64,000 nt of DNA, taken from contig JAUKTV010000002.1 in NCBI GenBank assembly GCA_030549205.1, positions 3,038,001-3,102,000 on the forward strand, written 5' to 3'. Shown here one piece after another: positions 47,256 to 58,298 of the stretch; the stretch's first letter is position 1; every line of letters begins with the position of its first letter. Made by a program: the position numbers and the translations under genes. This DNA comes from Apiosordaria backusii. Taxonomy: Eukaryota; Ascomycota; Sordariomycetes; Sordariales; Lasiosphaeriaceae. The notes below the pieces were generated by a model. The model saw only the letters and a program-made list of their open reading frames with translations, did no database searches and was not told the origin of the DNA.

Positions 47256-49658
47256 ATGGCCGAGGTGGACGTTGCGCCGACCTTTGGGTCGGAGCTCAAG
47301 GTTCGAATCCTAGATATCTTGTCGCTGGAGAGCCGTCCGGCGCTTTTTCATCAGGCGTTAGGCTAACAACAGACGCTGTAGGATGGCTTCAAACCAGCGA
47401 ATGCCTGGGTTGCTAATGGCATCGCCTGGCTCGACGATATCCAGTCCTTCTACCGTGAACGAAGTGCCATCGAAAAGGAGTACAGTGCCAAGCTCAATGC
47501 CCTAGCCAAGAAGTACTTTGAGAAGAAGGCAAAGAAGTCGGCCAGTCTGAGTGTCGGCGATACTCCCACGATGACCCCTGGTTCGCTCGAGAGGTGCGTG
47601 CTGGTATCCCCCTTGCTTCCCGGCTCCCGCCCATACTAATAGTACCGCTTCAGTGCATCCCTCACCACATGGACGACTCACCTTACTACGCTGGAAGCTC
47701 GAGCCGACGAACACGAACGTTACGGGAACGAACTGGTGACCAAAGTGGCAGACCCCCTGAAGGTCATCTCGGGACGATTCGAAGAGCTACGCAAGCGCCA
47801 TGTTGAATATGCCGAGAGGTTGGAGAAGGAGAGGGAGTCATCATATGCAGACTTGCGGAAACAAAAGACAAAGTACGATGCCGCCTGCCAGGAGGTGGAG
47901 AGTAAACGGAAGAAGACCGAATCCTCCTTCGACAAGGCCAAGGCACAAAGCTCTTTCCAGCAGCAAATACACGAGATGAATAACGTCAAGAATACCTACC
48001 TCATCGCAATCAACGTCACCAACAAACAAAAAGAGAAATATTACCACGAGTACCTACCCGAAGTCATGGACAGCCTCCAGGATCTCTCGGAATTCCGAAC
48101 CATCAAGCTCAATTCTCTTTGGACCGTGGCCGCAAATCTCGAGAGCGCCATGCTTCAACAGAGCTTGGGGCAGATTCAGCACTTGACCCAGGAGATCACG
48201 CGCAACCAGCCACACCTCGACTCGATGATGTACATCCGGCACAATATGGGCGCCTTCCAAGAACCAGCCGACAAGATCTTCGAGCCCAGTCCAGTATGGC
48301 ATGACGATGAATCCATGGCCACTGACGACCCCGCCAAGGTCTATCTTCGAAACGTGCTCAACAAATCCAAGAGCCAGCTTGGTGAGCTCCGCCGTGAGGT
48401 TGACAAAAAGAGGCGAGAGGTGGATGGCCTGAAGCGGTTAAAGCAGAATGTACGGGAAGGGAAAGAGCAAAAAGACGAAGTCACAGTGATCGCGCAGCTT
48501 TTCATGATTCAGGAAGATCTACACCAAGCAGATCGCAAGCGCCTCACAGCCGAGGTTGAGACATCCACCATCACCTCCGTCGTAGGCGACGTCACCCTCG
48601 GGGCCAGAAATCACAACTTCAAGTCACAGACCTTCAAAATCCCAACCAACTGCGATCTTTGCGGGGAGAGGATATGGGGTTTGTCAGCCAAGGGGTTTGA
48701 TTGCCGAGATTGCGGGTACACATGTCACAGCAAGTGCGAGATGAAAGTGCCAGCGGAGTGTCCTGGTGAGCTCAACAAAGAGGAGCGCAAGAAGGCGAAA
48801 CAGGAACGGCAAGAGGCTGCTAATGCTCTCTTGAAGCCGAGTGGGCCGCCGGATCATGTGGCCGAGTTGCCTGCTCTCAGTCGGTCAGAGACGATCAACT
48901 CGGTGAATTCGGGATACGCTGCTAGTGCGCAGCGGTCGATGACCTCTCCGTCTGAAGAGACGCCTCCCGAGATCCCCACGTCTACAAGGCCGACGAGCAT
49001 TGCGCCGACAACCTCGACGACGACGGTGAGGAAGAATAGGGTTGTTGCCCCACCGCCAACGGCGTATATCAGTGAGTTACCCGGTAGTGTTCCCAGCTCT
49101 AATGGCGCTTCGGAGAAGAAGGGGAAGATGTTGTATACCTTTGAGGCCGGCGGGGATGGGGAGTTGTCTGTCCAAGAAGGACGAGAACTAGTAATTCTAG
49201 AACCAGACAGTAGGTTTACCTTTTCGTTTCTTCCAGCTCCCTCTACTAACATCTATACAGCTGGCTCCGGTTGGATCAAAGTACGAGCAGGCTACAAAGA
49301 AGGCCTGGTCCCAGCAAGCTACGTCGAAGTTTTGGCGGCACCACCGCCTTCGCTCGCACCACAGCACACGGGACAATCAGCGAGACCACCATCAACTTAC
49401 TCCAACAGCGGCTCGTCGATTGGCGCCTCTGGCACGGTCAAAAATAAGGGCCCTGCGGTGGCGCCGAGGAGGGGGGCCAAGAAGCTCAAGTATGCCGAGG
49501 CGCTGTATGATTATACGGCGCAGAGCGATGCGGAGCATAGCATGACGGAGGGCGAGCGGTTTGTGCTCATTAAGGAGGACCCGGGGGATGGGTGGGCGGA
49601 GGTGGAGAAGGGAGGGGTGACGAAGAGCGTGCCGGCGAGCTATATACAGGCTGTTTAG
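47256..49658 (+). CDS. BZZ1: F-BAR/C1/SH3 protein BZZ1 (Las17-binding)
   Basis: Adaptor that binds membranes through its F-BAR domain and recruits WASP/Las17 to promote Arp2/3 actin assembly at endocytic sites. Exons 47256..47300, 47382..47593, 47654..49209 and 49261..49658 give 736 residues. The 15-codon first exon (MAEVDVAPTFGSELK) is conserved in fungal Bzz1. F-BAR covers about residues 10-260, followed by a coiled coil. A C1-type zinc domain at about 405-454 begins HNFKSQTFKIPTNCDLC and has the expected His/Cys pattern. Two SH3 domains lie at the C terminus: KMLYTFEAGGDGELSV... and AEALYDYTAQSDAEHSM..., the latter ending PASYIQAV. The third intron (49210-49260, 51 nt) lies inside SH3-1, has no stop and preserves frame if retained. 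Confidence 0.94.
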
Positions 49659-51035
49659 TTGATGGTGGACGGCATGCTTGTGTGCCACCAAGGTCGGAGT
49701 GGGTGGTGAGGCAGGATATCTGTGGAGGGGAGCATCGTATGGATATGTCTCGGCTGTGGGTTTTGTTGGTGTTGGAGCGGGGAAGATAGTTTTTGGTTGG
49801 TGGTTTTTGTACATACTTTCAGTCGTATATTCACGTGGTGGTAGCTGCCACTGAACTGGTGTGATTTTGTTTTAAGGTGCCAAAGGGGTGGACAGGACGC
49901 TCATGGTGTTCTGTTGCCTTGGCTTGATTGGTGGTACCGGGTATATTTGTATGGAAGTGTTTAACTACAGCAATACCCATAGATTATGTGAATGTGTAGC
50001 CGTCGTGGCCATGCTCATTCATCGCCGTTGAGTTGAAGATCGAGGACTGCCAAGCGGAGAGCAGGGGTGACATGGTGACAGCTGCCCCTGGATTCATGAG
50101 TCTTGGCAATGACGTCTTCCCGCTTTGGCGCATGCTCAACCCCCCGCGCCACTGTCATTGCCCCTGTCAGCCCTGGCAGGCAGGTCAAAGCTTCCACTCA
50201 ACTTCCCCTTGAGCTTCTTTCAGGTTGAAAGGTCGGATGGTCTTTCCATTCGAGTCTCAAACGAAGAAAGCTGAGCTTCGGTCCCGTCTGACACCCACCG
50301 CTCGAAATACATGATGCCATTTCCAAGAATCATCAGGAAGAACTGGCAAAGAAATGTTCGGATGTGACTGCAACAAGTGGAGGTAACCGCCGGCCGGAAG
50401 TGTGTCCGGCCATCACGATCAGGGCGCACATGAAAGTGCGTAACGTTCTCTCATTATGACCTCCCGTTGGCAGCTGAGACCGGGTACACCTACCGCTCGG
50501 TCCGTTCCGTTTGTCAGGTCCCTACAGTAGTAGGTGGCCCTTGTTCTCCGTTGCCGTCGTTTGTTCGGTTGCAGGTCACTGCTTCCGGCTTTCCCTTTGC
50601 GTTCTCCTTCCCAGGTGAGGGGAGTACTACGGAGTGTCTTTCCCTTTTTGCTTCTTCAGACAGACAAGCGGTTCCTCAAGCAGAGTGTAATTCCGCTGGT
50701 CGTCTTCTTCTAGCTTCCTCTCCCAGATTCCTCTCTCTCGCTCACCACATTTCACACTCGCTTCCCTCTGGCCCCAATTACGCATACCCAAAGCAATATT
50801 CTCTCGCTCGTTCAAACACTTGATACCTCACCCGATTTTGGAACTTGTTGTCTTCTTCCTCTTCTATTCTTGCTTCTTCTTCTTCTTTTTCTACGTTGAT
50901 TACCAACCCATCTTTGATATTGGAAGCTGGGTCTCCTCGAGTCACGGCAGCCTGCAGCTCATCTCGGCATTGAAACAAGACTCAGTCACCTCCCCAGATT
51001 TTCCTGCGTGTGGCTTGCTGCAGCCAAGTCTCAAG
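49659..51035. other. Intergenic region between BZZ1 and the GH72 gene
   Basis: BZZ1 3' flank followed by the GH72 promoter. A pyrimidine-rich tract (about 50850-50895, ttcttcttcttctttttc) is a likely initiator region. Short frames here have no coding character. Confidence 0.5.
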
Positions 51036-52607
51036 ATGAGATCCCTCGCATTGGTGCCCGTCTTGGCGATGCTCCCGAGTCTGGGGACAGCCACCCCGTC
51101 GCCGACAGTCCCTCAACCGCCGAGTAAAAGGGGTACCCTTCCGGCTGTGTCTGTCTCTGGCAATGGTTTGTTCATACCCCCTTCCACTCACCATAGATAG
51201 ATAGTAACTGACATGATGGGCACACAGCCTTTTGGCAAAACGACAAGCGCTTCTACATTCGGGGGGTAGACTACCAACCGGGCGGCTCGTCGGCCATGGC
51301 CGACCCCCTCGCCGACACGTCTGTTTGCAGCCGCGACATTTCGCAGTTCAAGAAGCTGGGCATCAACACGATTCGGGTGTACATTATTGACAATTCGGCC
51401 AAGCACGACGAGTGCATGGGGAAGCTTGCGGATGCGGGGATATACGTTATTATCGATGCCAACAATCCGCTGTATTCGATTAATCGGTACGACCCGGCGC
51501 CGTCGTATAATGCAAAGTATTTGCAGAGCGTGTTTGCGACGATTGACGAGTTTGCCAAGTATGAGAATACGCTGGCGTTTTTTTCGGGGAATGAGGTGGT
51601 GAATGACAATGTGAATTCGACGCTGGCGGCGAGGTATGTGAAGGCGGTGACGAGGGACATGAGGAGGTATATTGGGGAAAGGGGGTACAGAAAGGTGCCG
51701 GTGGGGTACTCGGCGGCGGATGTGGGGGAGAATAGGAGGCAGATGGCGGATTGGATGAATTGTGGGAGTGAGGATGAGAGGTCGGATTTTTTTGCTTTTG
51801 TGAGTGCGCTTGACACAGGGGAAGGGGTGGGGAAGGGAGATGTGCTGACGAGAGGGGAAACAGAATGACTACTCGTGGTGCAATTCGAATTTTCAGACGG
51901 CGGGGTGGGACCAAAAGGTCAAGAACTTTTCGGATTATGGTCTTCCTATCTTGTGAGTTTGTCTCGAGAGTTGGGTTTGGTTTGGTTTGGGGTTGTGCTG
52001 ACGATTTCACAGTCTCTCGGAGTATGGCTGTCTTACCAACGGCCGGGACTTTGGCGAGGTTGCGGCTCTGATGAGTGACAAGATGACAAGCGTGTACTCT
52101 GGAGGTCTGATGTACGAGTACGCCATGGAGGACAATGGCTACGGCATTGCAAAGATTCCGAGTGTCAAGTCGCCCTCGATTCAGGAGCTTGACGGATTCT
52201 CCAAGTTTGCCTCTGCTCTCGCTGCCAATCCACCACCTGAGGGAGATGGAGGATATGTTTCAACCACCCACGCGAACCCTTGCCCGACCAAGGATGCCAA
52301 CTGGCTCATTGACACGACGTTGCTGCCCGCTATTCCTGAGCAGGCCAAGATGTTGATGATGGAAGGCGCGGGATCTGGCCCAGGTTTGGATGGTGACGGA
52401 TCTCAGAATGCTGTGGACGCCGGCACTAGCAGTGGCGACGCGGAACAAGGCTCTGGAACGGTTACGTCTTCCAACACGCCAAAGGGGAGCCAAAATGCGG
52501 CGCCGGCGACATCAACCCCAGCCAATGCTAGAGCCGTGGCTGGGGTGCCGCTGATTCTGACGGGCATGGTGGTTGTGTTGACGCTTGGGGGGTCGTTTCT
52601 GCTCTGA
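51036..52607 (+). CDS. GPI-anchored GH72 beta-1,3-glucanosyltransferase (Gel/Gas family)
   Basis: Cell-wall remodelling enzyme that cuts beta-1,3-glucan and transfers the new reducing end to another chain; acts at the plasma membrane and wall. Exons 51036..51165, 51228..51799, 51864..51952 and 52013..52607 give 461 residues. A signal peptide (MRSLALVPVLAMLPSLGTATP) is followed by a Pro-rich segment with a KR site. The GH72 fold starts NDKRFYIRGVDYQPGG. The acid/base is Glu166 in FFSGNEVVND and the nucleophile Glu267 in LSEYGC, the standard pair. There is no cysteine-rich X8/CBM43 module, so it belongs to the subfamily lacking it. A Ser/Thr/Gly-rich linker and a hydrophobic C terminus (VPLILTGMVVVLTLGGSFLL) indicate GPI anchoring. 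The sense strand is G-rich at 51500-51860. Confidence 0.95.
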
Positions 52608-52858
52608 CTCTAGGGAGACTATGGTTGATGTGCATGTATCTGGCGTGCTTGTTCGTGTATCGATTCATTTTGGGTGTAGAGTATGAGGGTGGCATATCAT
52701 CAGTGTTGGGGTGGAGACATTGCTACGTTATGGCCGTGGGAGAAGGGTACGGCATGGGCATCTTGACTTTTTTGGAACTAGAAAGGTTTTTGGGACAATT
52801 ATGGTAGTGTTTAATCAATTTTCTTCTTGTTTTATTTATCTTCTTGTGGTCGGTATGA

Positions 52859-53749
52859 TCAAGGCCAGTCACTACTCTTTGCTATGAAATCCGCCAGCTT
52901 TTCTAGATACTCTTTGTCCACCTCGTCAAATCCGTTCTCGACGGTGCAGTCAATGTCAATGATCCCCACAACTCCCTTGCCCTCGACGATAATGGGGACG
53001 ACGATTTCACTTTTGCTGGAGGAGTCACAGGCGATGTGGCCGGGGAATTTCTCAACGTCGGGGACAAGTTGAGTGGTTTGGGTGGCTGCCGCTGTGCCGC
53101 AGACCCCGCGGCCGAAGTTGATGGTTTGGCAGGCGACTTTGCCTTGAAAGGGGCCTAGGATGAGGCGGGGTTTGGACGGGGAGGAGGTTGGGTCGAGGAC
53201 GTAGAAGCCGGCCCAGTTTACGTTCGCTGAGGGGGGGTTGACGGGGGAAGGGAGTGGTAGAGGTGCCAGAGGAGGGAGGAGGTGTTTGAGAGGTTGCTTT
53301 TGGCGTGTACATTTAATGTTAGCTTGGGTTCTTGAACATATTCCTTCCTTCCCTGCTATCCAACCGACACTTGGACATGGCGGGTGGATAGGGGTGGATA
53401 GGGGTGGTGGATTGGGGTTTGTTTGGGGTGTGATGGCCCCCCATATTCAACTTAACACGCTCCTAAGTAGTGAAGCGATAACGCCCCGAAATAGCATACT
53501 GAGGGGAGGGGAGGATGGTATTGGGTGATGATATGGGGGTTATTATGTGAGAGGGGGGTTGAGGGTGAGGCTTACCAAACCCAATTCCTCTGCTCGTAAA
53601 ACAGGCCTTCTACTTCGTCCAGGAGCTGCTGGTAGGCTTCGGGTTTTGTGAGGTTGGGGGAGAAGTTTGTGGCGTCTGCGTGGACCTATTTTTGTTTATC
53701 AGTTTTCATGACAGACAAAATAAATGGAAGAGGGGAATTAACATACCAT
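52859..53749 (-). CDS. Free methionine-(R)-sulfoxide reductase (fRMsr, GAF domain), with a one-base frame break
   Basis: Cytosolic GAF-fold enzyme that reduces free Met-R-sulfoxide; orthologue of yeast YKL069W. Proposed exons: 53749..53747 (the ATG alone), 53685..53576 and 53296..52859. Introns are gtatgt...aaaatag (61 nt) and gtaagc...caaaag (279 nt, branch gctaac). Exon 2 ends NWV and exon 3 continues CNLSNTSSLLWH, a conserved junction. Redox cysteines are visible in KVACQTINFG, GRGVCGTAA and HIACDSSSKSE; VVGIIDIDC matches the family core. The exon sum is 551 nt, one short. The frame shifts between about 53219 and 53265, inside G7 (53231-53237) or G5 (53243-53247): upstream HLYHSL and downstream NVNWAGFYVLD are in different frames. 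An undercalled homopolymer is the simplest cause. Confidence 0.85.
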
Positions 53750-54566
53750 TTTGACGGTTTGTATTTTTATGCTGTGGTGTTTGAGGTATCAAATTGGGGT
53801 ATGTGATGGCGGTGGTGTTTGTGAGATGTTGGTGGTGAGTGACAAGATAGATAGGTAGCGCGTGAAGTGACTCTGTGTCGGGTAGGAAATTGGAGGGGGT
53901 TATTGAGAATAGGTATGGGTATCTTGAAAACGTAAAAAGAAATGACGAAAAATAATTTGAAGAAACAAGACCGAAATTGTTTCAAAAAACCAAAATATAT
54001 CTCTCTCTCTTTATATCTCTGATATCGCTCACCTGGCTTACACACACCCACACACCGAACAGTGGAGCCCAACCGATGGCGCAATTCTCGCGATTGCCGC
54101 CACGATCTCAACCTCCGCCCGACAAGGAACCGCACTCCATCGGGAAGCTGGGAACAAACTCCCACATTTCCCGGCCAAGAATGCGGGGCGGGCCGAACAA
54201 AACTAGGAGATAAACCCGGCTGGGCTACCCCTGATTTTGACTCACACCAGGTACAGATTCGGCAGTTCCATTAAATACCAAGATCATAAAAATCCCTAGA
54301 CAAAATCCCAGGCTAGAAAATAAAATACCGGTAAAAGATGATAATAATTCTATTTTAACAACACTACACAAAACTAACCCTATATCATTACCTAGGTCCC
54401 AAGTAGGTAGACATGTTAGGGGCTTGGTCTCTAATAAAAGCGAATGAACAGCCGCTTGCTTTCTTTTCCTTTCCCCTTTGTATTCATCTGTATTCATCGT
54501 ATTCACCTTCTTGTACTGCAAATCGTTGAAGAAATCAGCGCGCATGGTGTTGAGTTATTAAATAAA
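53750..54566. other. Intergenic region between PSD and fRMsr genes
   Basis: It holds the fRMsr promoter and the 3' flank of the phosphatidylserine decarboxylase gene. It contains a short CT repeat at 54001-54010 and AT-rich DNA at 54270-54400. No supported gene. Confidence 0.5.
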
Positions 54567-57500
54567 TCAGGCCGTCACTGCCGGTCCGTTCACCGACCCC
54601 AATGGCGGCACCTTGACAGTAACCTCCCCATCGCCATCGCCGTCCGGATCAAGCCCGCTGCCGCTATCATCGTTCGGGCTCTCCTCGGCGACCTGCCCTT
54701 GAATCCTGCGTTTGGCATCCTGCTTGTCCGCCTCGGTGATCTGCGTGTCGTCCTTGCGCATATCGGGCGTCCACTGCGGCTCCGTGGGCGAGTGGCCGAC
54801 TGACATGCCGACGCGGATCTGTTTTCATATAAATATTAGCATCTCCTCTTGCCTCAACATGTCTGCGGGGGAACCTACCAAAGTCTCCAAAGCCCCATTC
54901 GAATTATCCACCAAATCATCATCAAACACCATCCTCCCCTGCTCAAACAGCACCACCAGCGTCGACCCCCCAAACTTGAAATAACCCAACTCATCTCCCC
55001 TCTTGACCTCATCCCCCTCCTTCTTCGTGATAACCGTGCTCCCCACCATCATCGCACCAATGCAAATCACCATCACCCTCCCAAACTCGGGCGAATCAAT
55101 CGGCACCACAATCCTCACATTCTCCCCGTACACATCCAGCGCCGACCTGATCGCCATCGGGTTCACAGTGTAGTACTCCCCCGCGATCGTCTTTGGCTCC
55201 CTCATGATTCCATCCACAGGGATATGGAACCGGTGGTAATCCTGCGGCGCCAGTCTGAAGATTCCCAGTGCGCCACCGTTTTCGTACCGGGGGGCATCTT
55301 CAGGGTAGGCGTCTCCTAGGAGACGCTTGACGCTGAATTCCCGGCCCTTGACCCAAACTTTGGTAGCAATATCAACCCGGTTGAACACAACTGATCTACA
55401 GTCAGCGGGAGACACGACGATACGCGGGTTACCCGGTGCTGAGACTGGTCTAGCATCCGGCTTGAGAGCACGATAGAAGAACTCGTTGAAGTTCTTGAAC
55501 TGATCCAGCGGCAACAACACCTCTGATAGATCCAGCCCGTGGAAGGCGACAAACTTGGGGATTTCGGCCTTGGAGGCAGGGTCGTCGTATTTCTTGCCCT
55601 GCTTAATGCTCAATGACTTGAGCAGCTTGCGAATCCGCTTCTTTTCCATATTGTTGGATTTAAGACCCTTGTACAGCAAGCGAATACCCAGACGGACATA
55701 GACGCTCATCTTCTCTTCGTTGATTTGACCAGTGATACGGTCTTGGACAAGGATGTTTGCCGAATTGGCACCCAGCTTGTAACCACCGTAGGAAATCTTG
55801 GTGATTACCTTCGAGTACCACTTCCGCTGTGCCTGACTGGACGTGACGAATCCTCCCATCATCAGGTTGTTCACCTGGCGCCAATCCTGACTGGCGCAGG
55901 TGGCGATATGGGTGATGATGTCTGCGTCTTTGCGCTTGTTAAGGCGCGGCTGGTGGCAAATGGGGCACTCGCGGATTTCCACCACGTGCTCTTCTGTGTT
56001 GCTTGCGTTGAGATCATCACGGTCAAGGTACTCGCCCTCTTCACCTGGCGTGCTGAGTTCCGGAACAACAATGCTGTCCGCTCCGGCCAGATCGGACTCG
56101 CTCGGTGGCTGGATAGTCTCTGGCTGGGATTCCTTTCCGGGAATAGGAAGGAGGTTCTTGACCTTTTCGGCAGCATCTGGAAGAATATTCTTCACGCGCT
56201 CCGCTACACCTGGAGTCCTGACCTTTGACTCGAGCTGGTCCTCCAGGCAAATGACAGCCTCATCCATGGTCAAGTCCTCGGCATCCTCATTGTCCCCGGC
56301 CTTATGAGGGAACCGCTGGAAGAAGCTATCAATTGTCGACTCGCGCAGGGTCGAGCCCAAAGAGTCCAGCATGGTGGTCAGCTCAACCTTGCTGATAAGC
56401 CCGCTTTCATCGGCATCGTACTGCTTCAGCAGGGCTCTCCAGAATTGTTGCCGGAGTGCCGTGTACGGCATATACTTGGCACGGATGTACAGCTGTGGGT
56501 TATGCTTGTCCTCCCACTTGTCTAGATTCTTCATCTTGAGGGGAAGCGTATACGAGACGAAATCCGGGTCTTCAGTTTCGGGGGATGCATTCTCCATCGT
56601 ATTCGCGGCGGCCGCAGCAACACCACCTTCCCCTGGCTGGACAAGTCCGGGTGCGATCGGAGCAGCAGCGGGTGTTTGAGCGCCCTCAGGAATACTTTCG
56701 TGAAGCTGTTGACCAGTGCCCAACGCAGGTGTTGCGGCAGCGGAAGTGACATTGGTCAAGGTGGATGAACTCTTGGACAGAGCAGGTCTGCTGAGCTTGG
56801 ACAAGCTCTGGGTCGAGTTATTCCGGGAGAGCCCCAGTCTCATAAAACGGGTCCTCTGCGCCGGGGCTGAGAACTCAGCTACCTCCCTCAGATTGTACAG
56901 TCCAGTAGCGGGGTCGGCTTTTGGTGCCTTCGAGATAATTTCCTGCACCGGGAAGTTTACAGAGGCGATGAAATCGTTTCCAGAGTACTTGTCATGGTCA
57001 ATGACGGTGAAAGAGAACTGGTACTGCTGTTCGTGGTTCAAGAGCTGGAAGATCATCTTCTCGTTGAACACGGGGTCCAGATTGTGGCGAATCGTCTTGG
57101 TCCTGTATGTCTTCTTGCCGAGGGAGGCCACAACAAAAGGATCCATATCGAAGCTCGTCTTCGTCAGGTTCGACTCGGGGGGAAGGTCGGTAATCTTGGC
57201 AATCTCCAGGAAAATAATACCAACCACATCACTACCGCCGTTGATGAATTCGTATGCGTTCTGTCTCTTTTTCCGCTTCAGGCCCTTGATCCGCAACCTC
57301 CTTCTTCTCTTTTCCGCGGTCTCCGGTTTGGTAGGGTCCTCATCCTCTGGTGTTTCGTCCTCATAGTCATATTCGTCATCTTCGTCGGCGTCGTCGGCTT
57401 GTCTCCCGGCGAGGGATGGTGTCGGGGAAGGCTCTTTGCCCTTGGTCGGGGCAAGCACTGGAGTTCGAGATGGCGTCGGGGTCAACGAAGAGTCGACAGC

Positions 57501-58298
57501 AGGGGCCGATCTGGCAATTGCGGAGAACTTCTCGAAAACTTGCTGGGGGGTCGCATCTTTGTTCAAGATGTCGAGCAGAGAAAACTGCAGCAGGACTTCG
57601 CCCGAGACAACGCCCGTCTTCTTCCCTGGCCGCTTGCTCTTCAGCTTGTACCATGTGGGAGGCTGTTCCGTGTTCTCGTCGGCGAAAATCTCCTCCAACG
57701 CAAGGTCAAACTCGCCCAAGTAGTCCTTGCCAAAGCGGTCTTTATCCCAGCAGTTTACATCAAGCAGCAGGCTCTGGATGCCATTGATGGGGAGCTGGCA
57801 TTGTTCGTTCCATTCTGGATTCAGTGTCTTCGACTCGGTATGGGTAATGTGTTTCGATTCGCCAAGAGTGAGTACAAGATACTGGGTAGAAGTTTACAGC
57901 AATCAGCCAAAGGTCACTTTCTCACGGGGGTTTACAGAGGGGTGGAAGGGGCCACAATGCGGGATATCTGCAGCTTGTGAATTGGATGCCGCACTGGATG
58001 TACTCACCGGATCTGACGTTCCTCCCCTGTCCTTGGCAGCGAGATCTTTGGCCTGTTTTCAGCAAGTCAGTATGCGATGCTACCCCTTGGCACACGGCGG
58101 CGGCGGTGATGGTGGTGATGATGGTGTCCATACCCGAAGAATCGATACTTGCACGACAAGGCCGGTCTCCCTGCGGCCCTCTGGGCTTGCAGAATCTCCT
58201 TTGCTGCGCATGGGGCTGGCACTACGGCTGTTGGAAGCTGAATTGGCGGCAGAGTTGGAGTAGCCCGGCTTCAGACGGTTGGGGATGAAGCGAGCCAT
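54567..58298 (-). CDS. Phosphatidylserine decarboxylase with two C2 domains (PSD2 type)
   Basis: Pyruvoyl-dependent enzyme making phosphatidylethanolamine from phosphatidylserine in endomembranes. Exons 58298..58134, 58052..58008, 57881..54879 and 54818..54567 give 1154 residues; all junctions are phase 0. An N-terminal C2 domain spans the 15-codon second exon (VVQVSILR then AKDLAAKDRGGTSDP then YLVLTLGES). A second C2 (KTSFDMDPFVVASLGKKTY) and an EF-hand-like segment (QYDADESGLISKVEL) follow. The catalytic domain contains YHRFHIPVDG and the self-cleavage motif GGST, with Ser1043 predicted to become the pyruvoyl group. There is no mitochondrial presequence, fitting the Golgi/endosomal Psd2 class rather than Psd1. 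The last exon encodes an acidic, probably disordered tail. Confidence 0.93.

Noticed and set aside
47256..47320. tRNA-like A-box and perfect B-box (ggttcgaatcc) at the start of BZZ1
   Set aside because: The putative acceptor stem does not pair and the T stem has a mismatch. The A-box lies in the conserved BZZ1 first exon and the B-box spans its splice donor, so the match is coincidental.
56994..57980. 328-codon plus-strand ORF opposite the PSD gene
   Set aside because: Antisense shadow of a long conserved exon. The minus-strand frame encodes recognisable C2 domains.
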